Positions 1 to 6,154 of a stretch of 14,362 nt of DNA are shown here, in pieces. Each line of letters begins with the position of its first letter. The stretch's first letter is position 1. This DNA is from an uncultured Lachnospira sp. (GTDB lineage Bacteria > Bacillota > Clostridia > Lachnospirales > Lachnospiraceae): positions 1 to 14,362 of the forward strand of contig CAJUKN010000032.1 of the NCBI GenBank assembly GCA_910587485.1. Reading direction: 5' to 3'. Both the position numbers and the translations under genes were made by a program. The notes below the pieces were generated by a model. That model worked only from the letters and a program-made list of their open reading frames with translations, was not told where the DNA came from and ran no database searches.

Positions 1-32
1 AAAAGTGATAACTTTGATGTTGGTCAACTTTA

Positions 33-84
33 GGCTGCTTCAGCAGCTCAACGAATCTACCAGCTTTAGCCGGTAGTGGTTCAG
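33..84 (+). mobile_element. IS200/IS605-type right end (TnpB guide-RNA 3' hairpin)
   Basis: Two adjacent hairpins are visible. The first is GCTGC-TTCA-GCAGC at 34-47. The second is CTACCAGC-TTTA-GCCGGTAG at 57-76, with one mismatch, extended by GAAT/GTTC pairing to 53-82. The layout GAATC-stem-TTTAG-stem-GGTTCA matches, from memory, the right end of IS200/IS605 and TnpB elements, which is also the 3' part of the TnpB-associated guide RNA. In such elements the sequence just downstream serves as the guide. No tnpB or tnpA coding sequence is in the window, so the element body, if intact, lies to the left. The hairpin is followed by a T-rich run and could also end transcription. Confidence 0.55.
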
Positions 85-94
85 TTTTTAAACA

Positions 95-170
95 AAAGGA
101 GGAGTTGTTCTTTGTAAAAAAAGAATACTCAAAGCAAGAAGAATATGCAGATTGTACCTACAATAACTGA
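95..170 (+). other. Orphan Shine-Dalgarno and short leader reading frame
   Basis: A very strong ribosome binding site, AAGGAGGAG (96-104), has no good start codon in the dpnM frame at proper spacing. The in-frame TTG at 112 is followed at once by TAA. A TTG at 105 opens a 21-codon frame (starts LFFVKKEYSKQEE) ending in TGA at 168-170, overlapping the dpnM start in another frame. It may be a leader peptide that couples translation to dpnM, or the 5' stump of a gene broken when this locus was assembled. The spacing to TTG 105 is very short, so translation is uncertain. Confidence 0.25.
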
Positions 171-1104
171 AAAATCGGTCAATACAAAAATTTTATGTTG
201 CAGTAAAAGTGAAAAAAAGATAGTGAAGCCCTTTTTAAAATGGGCGGGTGGCAAAAGTCAGCTTCTTCACGAAATTGAAAAATATTATCCATTTGCACAT
301 GGGAACATTACAAAATATGCAGAACCATTTGTTGGCGGCGGCGCAGTTTTGTTTGACATTCTTAATAAATATGATTTAGAGAAAGTTTATATTAGTGATA
401 TTAATGAACAGCTTATAAATACATATCGTGTTGTCTGTGATAACATTAATGCTTTAGTTGAGAATCTTTATATTATGCAAAATGAATTTTTAGTATTAGA
501 TGTGGTTGGCAGGAAATCATACTATATGCAAAAGCGTGAGCGTTTTAATGAGTTCAATGTTAATGGTGATAAAAATGCTGCTATAGAAAAAGCAGCATTA
601 ATGATATTTCTTAATAAGACATGTTTTAATGGTCTATTTCGTGTCAATAAAAAAGGATTATTTAATGTTCCTATGGGATCATATAAAAATCCTTTAATTT
701 GTGATGAAAATAATCTTCGTGCAGTTTTTAAAAAATTACAAGAGGTAACAATTGTGTGTGGAGATTATAAAGAATCACTTGATTTTATTGATAACAACAC
801 TTTTGTATACATTGATCCGCCATATCGACCTATTACAGATACAGCAAGTTTTACGGCTTATACTAAAAATTTTTTTAATGATGAAGAACAAATAAAACTT
901 GCAGAATTTATCAATAAAATAGATAAAAAAGGTGCGAAGATTTTAGCAAGTAATTCGGATCCCAAAAACTTTAATGTAGATGACAATTTTTTTGATAATA
1001 TTTATGGTGTTTATAAAATTAAAAGAGTAGAAGCTACTCGTATGATTAATTGTAACAGCAAAGCACGTGGCAAAATTAAAGAGTTGCTTATATCTAATTT
1101 TTAA
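145..1104 (+). CDS. dpnM: DpnII-type adenine-N6 DNA methyltransferase (GATC)
   Basis: This enzyme methylates adenine in GATC using S-adenosylmethionine and protects host DNA from the endonuclease encoded next. It is an alpha-class (D12/Dam) methylase. The AdoMet motif FLKWAGGKSQL is at residues 30-40 with its WxGGK core. AEPFVGGGAV is at 59-68. The Dam-like segment NKTCFNGLFRVNKKGLFNVP is at about 157-176, and the catalytic DPPY is at 224-227. The 319 residues exceed DpnM (about 284, from memory), mostly through a 28-residue extension before the first motif. ATG 145 is the first in-frame start after stop TAA 115-117 and has only a weak purine-rich site. GTG 223 is a less likely alternative. 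The stop lies 12 bases before the endonuclease start, so the two form an operon. Confidence 0.9.
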   Translation: MQIVPTITEKSVNTKILCCSKSEKKIVKPFLKWAGGKSQLLHEIEKYYPFAHGNITKYAEPFVGGGAVLFDILNKYDLEKVYISDINEQLINTYRVVCDNINALVENLYIMQNEFLVLDVVGRKSYYMQKRERFNEFNVNGDKNAAIEKAALMIFLNKTCFNGLFRVNKKGLFNVPMGSYKNPLICDENNLRAVFKKLQEVTIVCGDYKESLDFIDNNTFVYIDPPYRPITDTASFTAYTKNFFNDEEQIKLAEFINKIDKKGAKILASNSDPKNFNVDDNFFDNIYGVYKIKRVEATRMINCNSKARGKIKELLISNF

Positions 1105-1116
1105 AAAGGAGGCTAT

Positions 1117-2016
1117 ATGCCAAATAGAGATTTTAAGATATGGCTGTCGGGATTTCGTGATAGTATAGCCAATTATAGTTATTATATTGATTTTGAAAAA
1201 GTATATAAAAATGTAAATAGTATAAAAATTGAACTTAATATTTTAAATTCTCTTGTAGGTTCTAAACATATTGAAACGGATTTTGAAAATTTAATAAGAA
1301 GATATCCAGAAGTATTAAAGTGTATTCCATTACTTTTGGCTGTTCGAGCAAATGAGATATATTGTCAAGATGAAAATGGAGGTTATGTATTTCAGTTTGA
1401 TGTTAATAGACGTCCACCTTTTGATAAGTATCCGCCTAATAGTCATATATATTATGAATCATATAAATATTTTATGAGAGAAACAGGTTTGTTTGATTTA
1501 CTGGAAAATAATATTGTTAATAATTTAGTTGACTATACAACGGGTGTTGAAACAGGTTTAGATTCTAATGGGCGCAAAAATCGTGGCGGACATCTTATGG
1601 AAGATTTGGTTGAGAGTTTTATTCAAAAAGCAGGTTTTATTAAAGGTGTTAATTATTTTAAGGAAATGTATATTCACCAAATTACTGAAAAATGGAATAT
1701 TGATTTATCGGCAATATCGAATCAGGGTAAAATGGAAAAGCGTTTTGATTTTGTAGTGAAAACATCAAATATGATTTATGGCATTGAAACGAATTTTTAT
1801 GGCGGCGGTGGCAGTAAGTTAAATGAAACTGCACGTAGCTATAAAACTCTTTTTTTAGAGACAGAAACAATAGATGAATTTACTTTTGTTTGGTTTACTG
1901 ATGGAAAAGGTTGGAAAAGTGCACGTAATAATCTTGAGGAAACGTTTGATGTTATGCAGCATATTTACAATATTAAAGATTTGGAAGAAAGCATTATAGA
2001 TGTTGTTTTTAAATAA
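1117..2016 (+). CDS. dpnB: DpnII-type type II restriction endonuclease (GATC)
   Basis: This is the restriction partner that cuts unmethylated GATC in double-stranded DNA. It is 299 residues long, close to DpnII (about 288, from memory). The C-terminal half carries the family core. GGHLMEDLVE is at about 164-173 and YIHQITEKWNID at about 185-196. The PD-(D/E)xK-like RFDFVV...IETNFYGGGGSKLNETARSYK is at about 209-243, with acidic D211 and E224 as the likely metal ligands. AAAAAGGAGG sits 5-6 bases before ATG 1117, an excellent site. It lies directly behind the methylase and no third gene follows. The order, methylase before nuclease, is the usual one. The gene has no GATC site of its own. Confidence 0.9.
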   Translation: MPNRDFKIWLSGFRDSIANYSYYIDFEKVYKNVNSIKIELNILNSLVGSKHIETDFENLIRRYPEVLKCIPLLLAVRANEIYCQDENGGYVFQFDVNRRPPFDKYPPNSHIYYESYKYFMRETGLFDLLENNIVNNLVDYTTGVETGLDSNGRKNRGGHLMEDLVESFIQKAGFIKGVNYFKEMYIHQITEKWNIDLSAISNQGKMEKRFDFVVKTSNMIYGIETNFYGGGGSKLNETARSYKTLFLETETIDEFTFVWFTDGKGWKSARNNLEETFDVMQHIYNIKDLEESIIDVVFK

Positions 2017-2083
2017 AAAAATATAATTAAAATGTATAGTACTTATTCCTGAAAATTACAAATAGAAAAATCTTATTTTTTAT

Positions 2084-2141
2084 ATGCTCCCTTTTAGCAA
2101 ATAAGTAAAAGAATAAAAACTTGCTGCTAGGAAGGGAGCAT
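2084..2141. terminator. Inverted repeat between convergent genes, possible bidirectional terminator
   Basis: ATGCTCCCTT (2084-2093) pairs perfectly with AAGGGAGCAT (2132-2141). An inner AGCAA/TTGCT stem (2096-2100 / 2121-2125) adds five pairs across an asymmetric loop. The hairpin lies between the ends of dpnB (plus) and the amidase gene (minus), starting 8 bases after the amidase stop. Neither side has a clean T-run, so efficient intrinsic termination is not assured. Confidence 0.45.
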
Positions 2142-2149
2142 TCAAAATA

Positions 2150-3130
2150 TTATGCGTACACAATATAAGTATTATATCGAAAACGTCTTAAACGCTGTTC
2201 CATTTTTATAGCGTTTGTCAAAAATTCATAAGCACCAACCTGAACTTTATAATATCCATCTTCATACAGCAAAAATGCAGGAAAGCCCTCAACAAGCAAA
2301 GAATCTAATGTGCGGTCAGCATTTTCTTTATTATTGTAAGCACCTACCTGAACACGATAGAGTTTTTCCATATTGTTGTCGCAAGTGCAGTTACAGTTAT
2401 TCGATGGCATGCGTATTCTTTCGTATTCGTCTGTTTCAAAATTCGTACTCATTTCGTTATATCCTGTATTCCTTTCATTATAAGGATTATTCATTGCATC
2501 ATAATTATCGCTCATATCTGAGGTGTTGCTCTCAGGAGTTGGAAAATAATTATTTTGTTCTTCATTATTATTGACTTCAGTTGTTTTGGTATCTGTATTA
2601 TAGATGGTTTGAAGGATTCCATCCGCAATGCCTTGTGCAATATTAGAAAATTCTTTGTCAAATAAAGCATTGTCCGCATCGGTATTGATAAAACCAACCT
2701 CGACTAAGACAGCAGGCATTGTCGTTCTTTTTAAAACAACCAAATTTGGACGTTCTGTTATACCAAGATTAGTAAAGCCAACCTGTTCAAGTTGTTTATT
2801 AATATTATCTGCCATTTCCGAACGAATGCCAGAATCTTTAAACACAAGTGTTTCTACACCACTATATTGATTGTTTTTTTCGGAAGAGTTACGATGTATA
2901 GATACAAAATAATCAGCTCCTGAATTGTTGGCATCAGTAGCTTTCTTAAAAGGTGTTTCATATATGTCATTTGTTCTAGTATAAACAACATTAATACCAG
3001 CGTTTTGAAGAATATTCCCAACAGCCATTGTAAGTTTGAGAACATCATCTTTTTCTTGCCTATTGCCATATACGGCGCCAGGGTCGCTTCCTCCATGACC
3101 GGCATCCAGTGCTACTGTTATGTTTGACAT
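2150..3130 (-). CDS. N-acetylmuramoyl-L-alanine amidase (Amidase_3) with C-terminal SPOR domain
   Basis: This zinc amidase cleaves the bond between N-acetylmuramic acid and the stem peptide of peptidoglycan. With the chosen start it has 326 residues. The catalytic domain spans about 4-178, with zinc ligands H12 (DAGHGG), E26 (RQEKDD) and H79 (SIHRNS) and catalytic E144 (LVEVGF). An Asn/Thr/Ser-rich linker with CNCTC at 246-250 follows. A SPOR-like domain (257-326, with VQVGAY occurring twice) should bind glycan strands lacking stem peptides. I chose ATG 3130 because TGAGGT precedes it by 4-5 bases. An in-frame ATG at 3160 has no ribosome site. No signal peptide is present with either start. 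It is divergent to a SpoIID-like gene, suggesting joint work on septal or sporulation peptidoglycan. Confidence 0.88.
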   Translation of the reverse strand: MSNITVALDAGHGGSDPGAVYGNRQEKDDVLKLTMAVGNILQNAGINVVYTRTNDIYETPFKKATDANNSGADYFVSIHRNSSEKNNQYSGVETLVFKDSGIRSEMADNINKQLEQVGFTNLGITERPNLVVLKRTTMPAVLVEVGFINTDADNALFDKEFSNIAQGIADGILQTIYNTDTKTTEVNNNEEQNNYFPTPESNTSDMSDNYDAMNNPYNERNTGYNEMSTNFETDEYERIRMPSNNCNCTCDNNMEKLYRVQVGAYNNKENADRTLDSLLVEGFPAFLLYEDGYYKVQVGAYEFLTNAIKMEQRLRRFRYNTYIVYA

Positions 3131-3299
3131 ATCAACCTCATTTCTGCGCGTTTTGCGCATATTTCTATTAAAAATGTGCTTTTTAATAATATATTCATAA
3201 AAGACTGTTTTGTTAATATTTAGATTTTATGGGTGAAGTGCATAAATTGAAAATATAGTGAATAGTAATATTGATAAGACAATAGAGCTGAGGTTATAT

Positions 3300-4565
3300 A
3301 TGTATACAAGTTATGTTCACACACTGGAACGTCCGCCAGAGAGTGTAGATAAAGGAAAACTAAAAATAAATGTTATTGATAAAAGAACAACAAGACCAAT
3401 TATGAATGCTGTTGTTGATATTTCTACAACAAGTCAGCCAGACCAGACGCTTGAAGAACTGCGTACAGATGAGAGTGGCAATACAGAGGAAGTGGAGTTG
3501 TCAACTCCGCCATTAGAATACAGTATGGAACCAGGTGCCAATCAGCCGTTTTCTGAATATTACATAAAGATAAATGCGCCGGGTTATGAAGAAAAGGTGA
3601 TTTCTGGAAGCGATTTATTTGCTGGTCAAACCAGTTTACAGCAAGTTGATTTAAGTGGAAATGATGAGACAGAAACAAGTATAGTTATTCCTGTAAACAC
3701 ACTTTATGGTGTGTATCCGCCTAAAATACCTGAAAATGAGATTCAGCCAACTAATCAAAGCGGCGAGATTGTCCTTAGTAAAGTGGTGATACCAGAAACT
3801 GTTGTTGTGCATGATGGACCGCCTTCTGATTCATCAGCTGCGAACTATTATGTGCGGTATGCAGACTATATTAAAAACGTAGCCAGCAGTGAAGTCTATT
3901 CAACATGGCCAAGAGAGACACTGAAAGCAAATGTTCTTGCTATTATGTCTTTTACTTTAAATAGGGTATATACAGAATTTTATAGAAATAAAGGTTATAA
4001 TTTTACAATCACATCTTCTACGGCATATGACCATAAGTGGATTTATGGGCGAAATGTTTTTGAGAGTATATCTGATGTGGTTGATGAAATATTTAATCTT
4101 TATCTGTCAAGACCAAATGTAAAACAGCCTATTTTAACACAATACTGTGATGGTAAGCGCGTGTCTTGTCCAAATTGGTTAAGCCAGTGGGGAAGTAAAT
4201 ATTTAGGCGATCAAAATTATAGTGCGATTGAGATACTACGGTATTATTATGGAGATAGTATGTATATCAACTCTGCTGAGGAGATACAGGGAATCCCATC
4301 TTCATGGCCGGGTTATAACTTAGATATTGGCTCATCGGGTTCCAAAGTTCGACAGCTTCAAGAACAACTCAATCTTATTGGGGAATATTACAGTGCGATT
4401 CGTGTTTTAGAGCCTGATGGAATATATGGTGAAAATACATCAAACGCTGTAAAAACCTTTCAAAGAATATTTGATATGCCTCAAACAGGTATCGTAGACT
4501 TTGCTACATGGTATCAAATATCCAATAAATATGTAGCACTATCAGGCATTGCGGAATTAGTGTAA
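3300..4565 (+). CDS. SpoIID-like protein with C-terminal peptidoglycan-binding domain
   Basis: With ATG 3300 the protein has 421 residues. Residues about 20-118 form a beta-rich carboxypeptidase-regulatory/SpaA-like fold (GKLKINVIDKRTTRPIMNAV through APGYEEKV). Residues about 183-320 resemble the SpoIID family: NVASSEVYSTWPRETLKA (193-210) matches the SSE-x-P-x-x-W-P-x-E-x-L-K-A signature, with E198 as the candidate catalytic acid. SpoIID proteins are lytic transglycosylases that act on glycans stripped of peptides by an amidase. Residues about 342-410 are a PG_binding_1 domain (SGSKVRQLQEQL, DGIYGENTSNAVKTFQ). TGAGGT lies 5 bases before ATG 3300, whereas the longer GTG frame at 3258 has no ribosome site. 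There is no signal peptide. The SpoIID assignment is by motif only. Confidence 0.72.
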   Translation: MYTSYVHTLERPPESVDKGKLKINVIDKRTTRPIMNAVVDISTTSQPDQTLEELRTDESGNTEEVELSTPPLEYSMEPGANQPFSEYYIKINAPGYEEKVISGSDLFAGQTSLQQVDLSGNDETETSIVIPVNTLYGVYPPKIPENEIQPTNQSGEIVLSKVVIPETVVVHDGPPSDSSAANYYVRYADYIKNVASSEVYSTWPRETLKANVLAIMSFTLNRVYTEFYRNKGYNFTITSSTAYDHKWIYGRNVFESISDVVDEIFNLYLSRPNVKQPILTQYCDGKRVSCPNWLSQWGSKYLGDQNYSAIEILRYYYGDSMYINSAEEIQGIPSSWPGYNLDIGSSGSKVRQLQEQLNLIGEYYSAIRVLEPDGIYGENTSNAVKTFQRIFDMPQTGIVDFATWYQISNKYVALSGIAELV

Positions 4566-4572
4566 ATTTTTG

Positions 4573-4601
4573 TTGACAAATATCGTTTGAAATGGTAAGA
4601 T
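4573..4601 (+). promoter_or_regulatory. Promoter of the infC-rpmI-rplT operon
   Basis: A perfect -35 TTGACA (4573-4578) is separated by exactly 17 bases from -10 TAAGAT (4596-4601). It begins only 8 bases after the stop of the preceding gene, with no terminator between, so readthrough from that gene into the leader is possible. Transcription would start near 4608. Confidence 0.8.
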
Positions 4602-4607
4602 ACAAAA

Positions 4608-4810
4608 GTTGTGAAATGAAGCAGAGCATCCACTCTCACCTTAGCGCGTACGGCGACTCGGGTTACTATACTTTTTTGATATTTTTATTGATAAATGTAT
4701 GTATGTGGATAGTGCTGCTATCCACTTTTTTATGCGCAGACCTATATTGGTAAGATATAAGGCTTGTAACAAGTAGGGGAAGGAAGCTTTCCTGCTTGAT
4801 TTTTATTGAA
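4608..4810 (+). ncRNA. infC leader RNA (L20/IF3 autoregulatory leader type) with two attenuator hairpins
   Basis: The leader between promoter and infC holds two terminator-like hairpins. The first is GTGGATAG-TGCTG-CTATCCAC followed by TTTTTT (4705-4731). The second is CAAGTAGG...CCTGCTTG (4770-4798, one G-U pair) followed by ATTTTTATT. Each has a competing upstream partner. ATCCAC at 4628-4633 can pair with GTGGAT 4705-4710, and CTTG at 4763-4766 can pair with CAAG 4770-4773. The conserved-looking stretch ACTCTCACC...GGCGACTCGGG (4632-4662) is a likely protein-binding region. In Firmicutes this operon is repressed by L20 through premature termination; assignment to that leader class is by position and layout. 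Confidence 0.65.
4705..4731 (+). terminator. Intrinsic terminator (attenuator) in the infC leader
   Basis: A perfect 8-bp stem GTGGATAG/CTATCCAC with a 5-base loop is directly followed by six T. It lies upstream of the coding region and downstream of the operon promoter, so it must act as an attenuator rather than an end-of-operon terminator. Confidence 0.8.
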
Positions 4811-4833
4811 CATTTTTTTGGAGGTGTAAGACC

Positions 4834-5340
4834 ATTAGCGAGTTAATGATTAATGAACAAATCAGGGATAAAGAAGTCCGTCTTATTGGAGGAAATGGGG
4901 AACAGTTAGGCATTATGTCAGCAAAGGAAGCAATGAAACTTGCAAGAGAGGCAGAAGTTGACCTTGTTAAGATTGCACCATCTGCTGTGCCGCCTGTATG
5001 TAAACTGATTGATTATGGCAAGTATAAGTATGAGTTAATCAGAAAAGAGAAAGAAGCAAAGAAAAAACAAAGAACCATCGAAACAAAAGAAGTTCGATTG
5101 TCGCCAAACATTGATGTTAACGATTTGAATACAAAGTGTAATGCTGCTAGGAAGTTTCTTGAAAAAGGCAATAAGGTCAAGGTTACATTGAAGTTTCGCG
5201 GACGTGAAATGACGCATATTGAAAACAGCAGACATATACTTACAGATTTTGCAGAAAAGCTCAGTGATATTGCTGTAATAGAGAAAGCTCCTAAATTAGA
5301 GGGCAGGAGTATGATGATGTTTTTAACTGAAAAACGTTAA
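4834..5340 (+). CDS. infC: Translation initiation factor IF-3, AUU start
   Basis: IF3 binds the 30S subunit, keeps 50S from joining early and checks start codon and initiator tRNA. With the start used here it has 168 residues: an N-domain with INEQIRDKEVRLIG, a Lys/Glu-rich linker (YELIRKEKEAKKKQ) and a C-domain with KEVRLSPNID and GNKVKVTLKFRGREM. GGAGGTG (4820-4826) is 7 bases before ATT 4834, which opens the frame ISELMINEQIRD. The in-frame ATG at 4846 is about 20 bases from that site, too far for normal initiation. An AUU start is known for IF3 in E. coli, where IF3 rejects it and so represses itself. The same is inferred here. It is the first gene of a three-gene operon. Confidence 0.95.
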   Translation: MSELMINEQIRDKEVRLIGGNGEQLGIMSAKEAMKLAREAEVDLVKIAPSAVPPVCKLIDYGKYKYELIRKEKEAKKKQRTIETKEVRLSPNIDVNDLNTKCNAARKFLEKGNKVKVTLKFRGREMTHIENSRHILTDFAEKLSDIAVIEKAPKLEGRSMMMFLTEKR

Positions 5341-5379
5341 AATAGATACTATATATTTAAGATTATTAGGAGGTTTATT

Positions 5380-5577
5380 ATGCCAAAGGTAAAGACAAAA
5401 AAGAGCGCAGCAAAGCGTTTTAAAGTAACTGGTACAGGTAAGTTAAAGAGAATGAAGGCATACAAGAGCCATATTCTTACAAAAAAGACTGCTAAGAGAA
5501 AGAGAAATCTTAGACATGCAACGATTACAGATTCAACAAATGTAAAGGCAATGAAAAAGATTATGCCTTATATTTAA
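5380..5577 (+). CDS. rpmI: 50S ribosomal protein L35
   Basis: This is a 65-residue, very basic protein of normal L35 length. It starts MPKVKTKKSAAKRFKVTGTG and contains the family segment HILTKKTAKRKRNLR. It is a component of the large ribosomal subunit. A strong TTAGGAGG site lies 6-8 bases before the ATG. The 39-base gap from infC has no terminator, so it is co-transcribed with infC and rplT and shares the leader control. Confidence 0.97.
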   Translation: MPKVKTKKSAAKRFKVTGTGKLKRMKAYKSHILTKKTAKRKRNLRHATITDSTNVKAMKKIMPYI

Positions 5578-5608
5578 TTGAGAGTCTAGTAAAAGGAGGA
5601 GTATAAAA

Positions 5609-5965
5609 ATGGCAAGAATTAAAGGCGGTTTAAACGCAAGAAGGAAACATAATAAAGTATTAAAGCTCGCTAAGGGTTATAGAGGAGCAAGGTCAAAGCA
5701 GTACAGAGTTGCAAAACAGTCCGTTATGAGAGCGCTCACAGAGTCTTATTCTGGCAGAAAGCAAAGAAAGAGACAATTTAGAAGATTATGGATTGCCAGA
5801 ATCAATGCTGCTGCAAGATTGAATGGTTTATCATACAGCAAGTTTATGTATGGATTAAAGCTTGCAAATGTAGACTTGAACAGAAAAGTATTGTCAGAGA
5901 TGGCTATTAATGATGCTGAAGGATTTGCTAAACTTGCAAGTCTTGCAAAGTCAAAAGTTGCTTAA
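5609..5965 (+). CDS. rplT: 50S ribosomal protein L20
   Basis: This is a 118-residue basic protein of standard L20 length. It has the conserved opening MARIKGGLNARRKHNKVLKLAKGYRG (N-terminal 23S rRNA-binding tail) and the C-domain segment RLWIARINAAARLNGLSYSKFM. It is an early assembly protein of the 50S subunit and, in Firmicutes, the repressor that binds the leader of this same operon. AAAGGAGG lies about 9 bases before the ATG, 31 bases after rpmI. An intrinsic terminator follows, so this is the last gene of the operon. Confidence 0.97.
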   Translation: MARIKGGLNARRKHNKVLKLAKGYRGARSKQYRVAKQSVMRALTESYSGRKQRKRQFRRLWIARINAAARLNGLSYSKFMYGLKLANVDLNRKVLSEMAINDAEGFAKLASLAKSKVA

Positions 5966-5982
5966 TAATTGAGACATTTGTG

Positions 5983-6006
5983 CTGCCGCGATACGCGGCA
6001 GTTTTT
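5983..6006 (+). terminator. Intrinsic terminator of infC-rpmI-rplT
   Basis: A perfect 8-bp GC-rich stem CTGCCGCG/CGCGGCAG with loop ATA is directly followed by TTTTT. It lies 17 bases after the rplT stop. Confidence 0.92.
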
Positions 6007-6154
6007 GCGTTGTAGAAGTTATGTGTCAAAAAGTTATATATAATTGTTTTTTTAGATTTGTGAAATTTATGTGAATATGACAAAATTATTCTATGATTTA
6101 TAAGTGACATATGATATGATACGAAAGAAATCATTTAGAATGGGGAGCGATATA

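Noticed and set aside
3131..3160. ATG at 3160 (minus strand) as amidase start
   Set aside because: No ribosome site upstream, while the ATG at 3130 has one and begins right at the catalytic domain.
3258..3299. GTG at 3258 as start of the SpoIID-like protein
   Set aside because: No ribosome site precedes it and the added residues look non-native; ATG 3300 has TGAGGT at good spacing.
3161..3299. Sporulation sigma-factor promoters in the divergent region
   Set aside because: TGAATA and CATA-like pieces exist on the minus strand but at the wrong spacing (about 15 bases), so nothing firm can be called in this A/T-rich stretch.
2150..4565. The amidase and peptidoglycan-binding genes as a prophage lysis module
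   Set aside because: No holin, structural or replication phage genes nearby; a SPOR domain and a SpoIID-like partner fit host cell-wall genes better.
5928..6134. Minus-strand open frame across the rplT terminator
   Set aside because: It reads through a strong terminator hairpin and the end of rplT and has no recognisable protein features.
6104..6154. GTG at 6104 as start of the trigger-factor-like protein
   Set aside because: It would put 17 polar residues before a perfect lipoprotein signal; TTG 6155 has GGGGAG at 7 bases.
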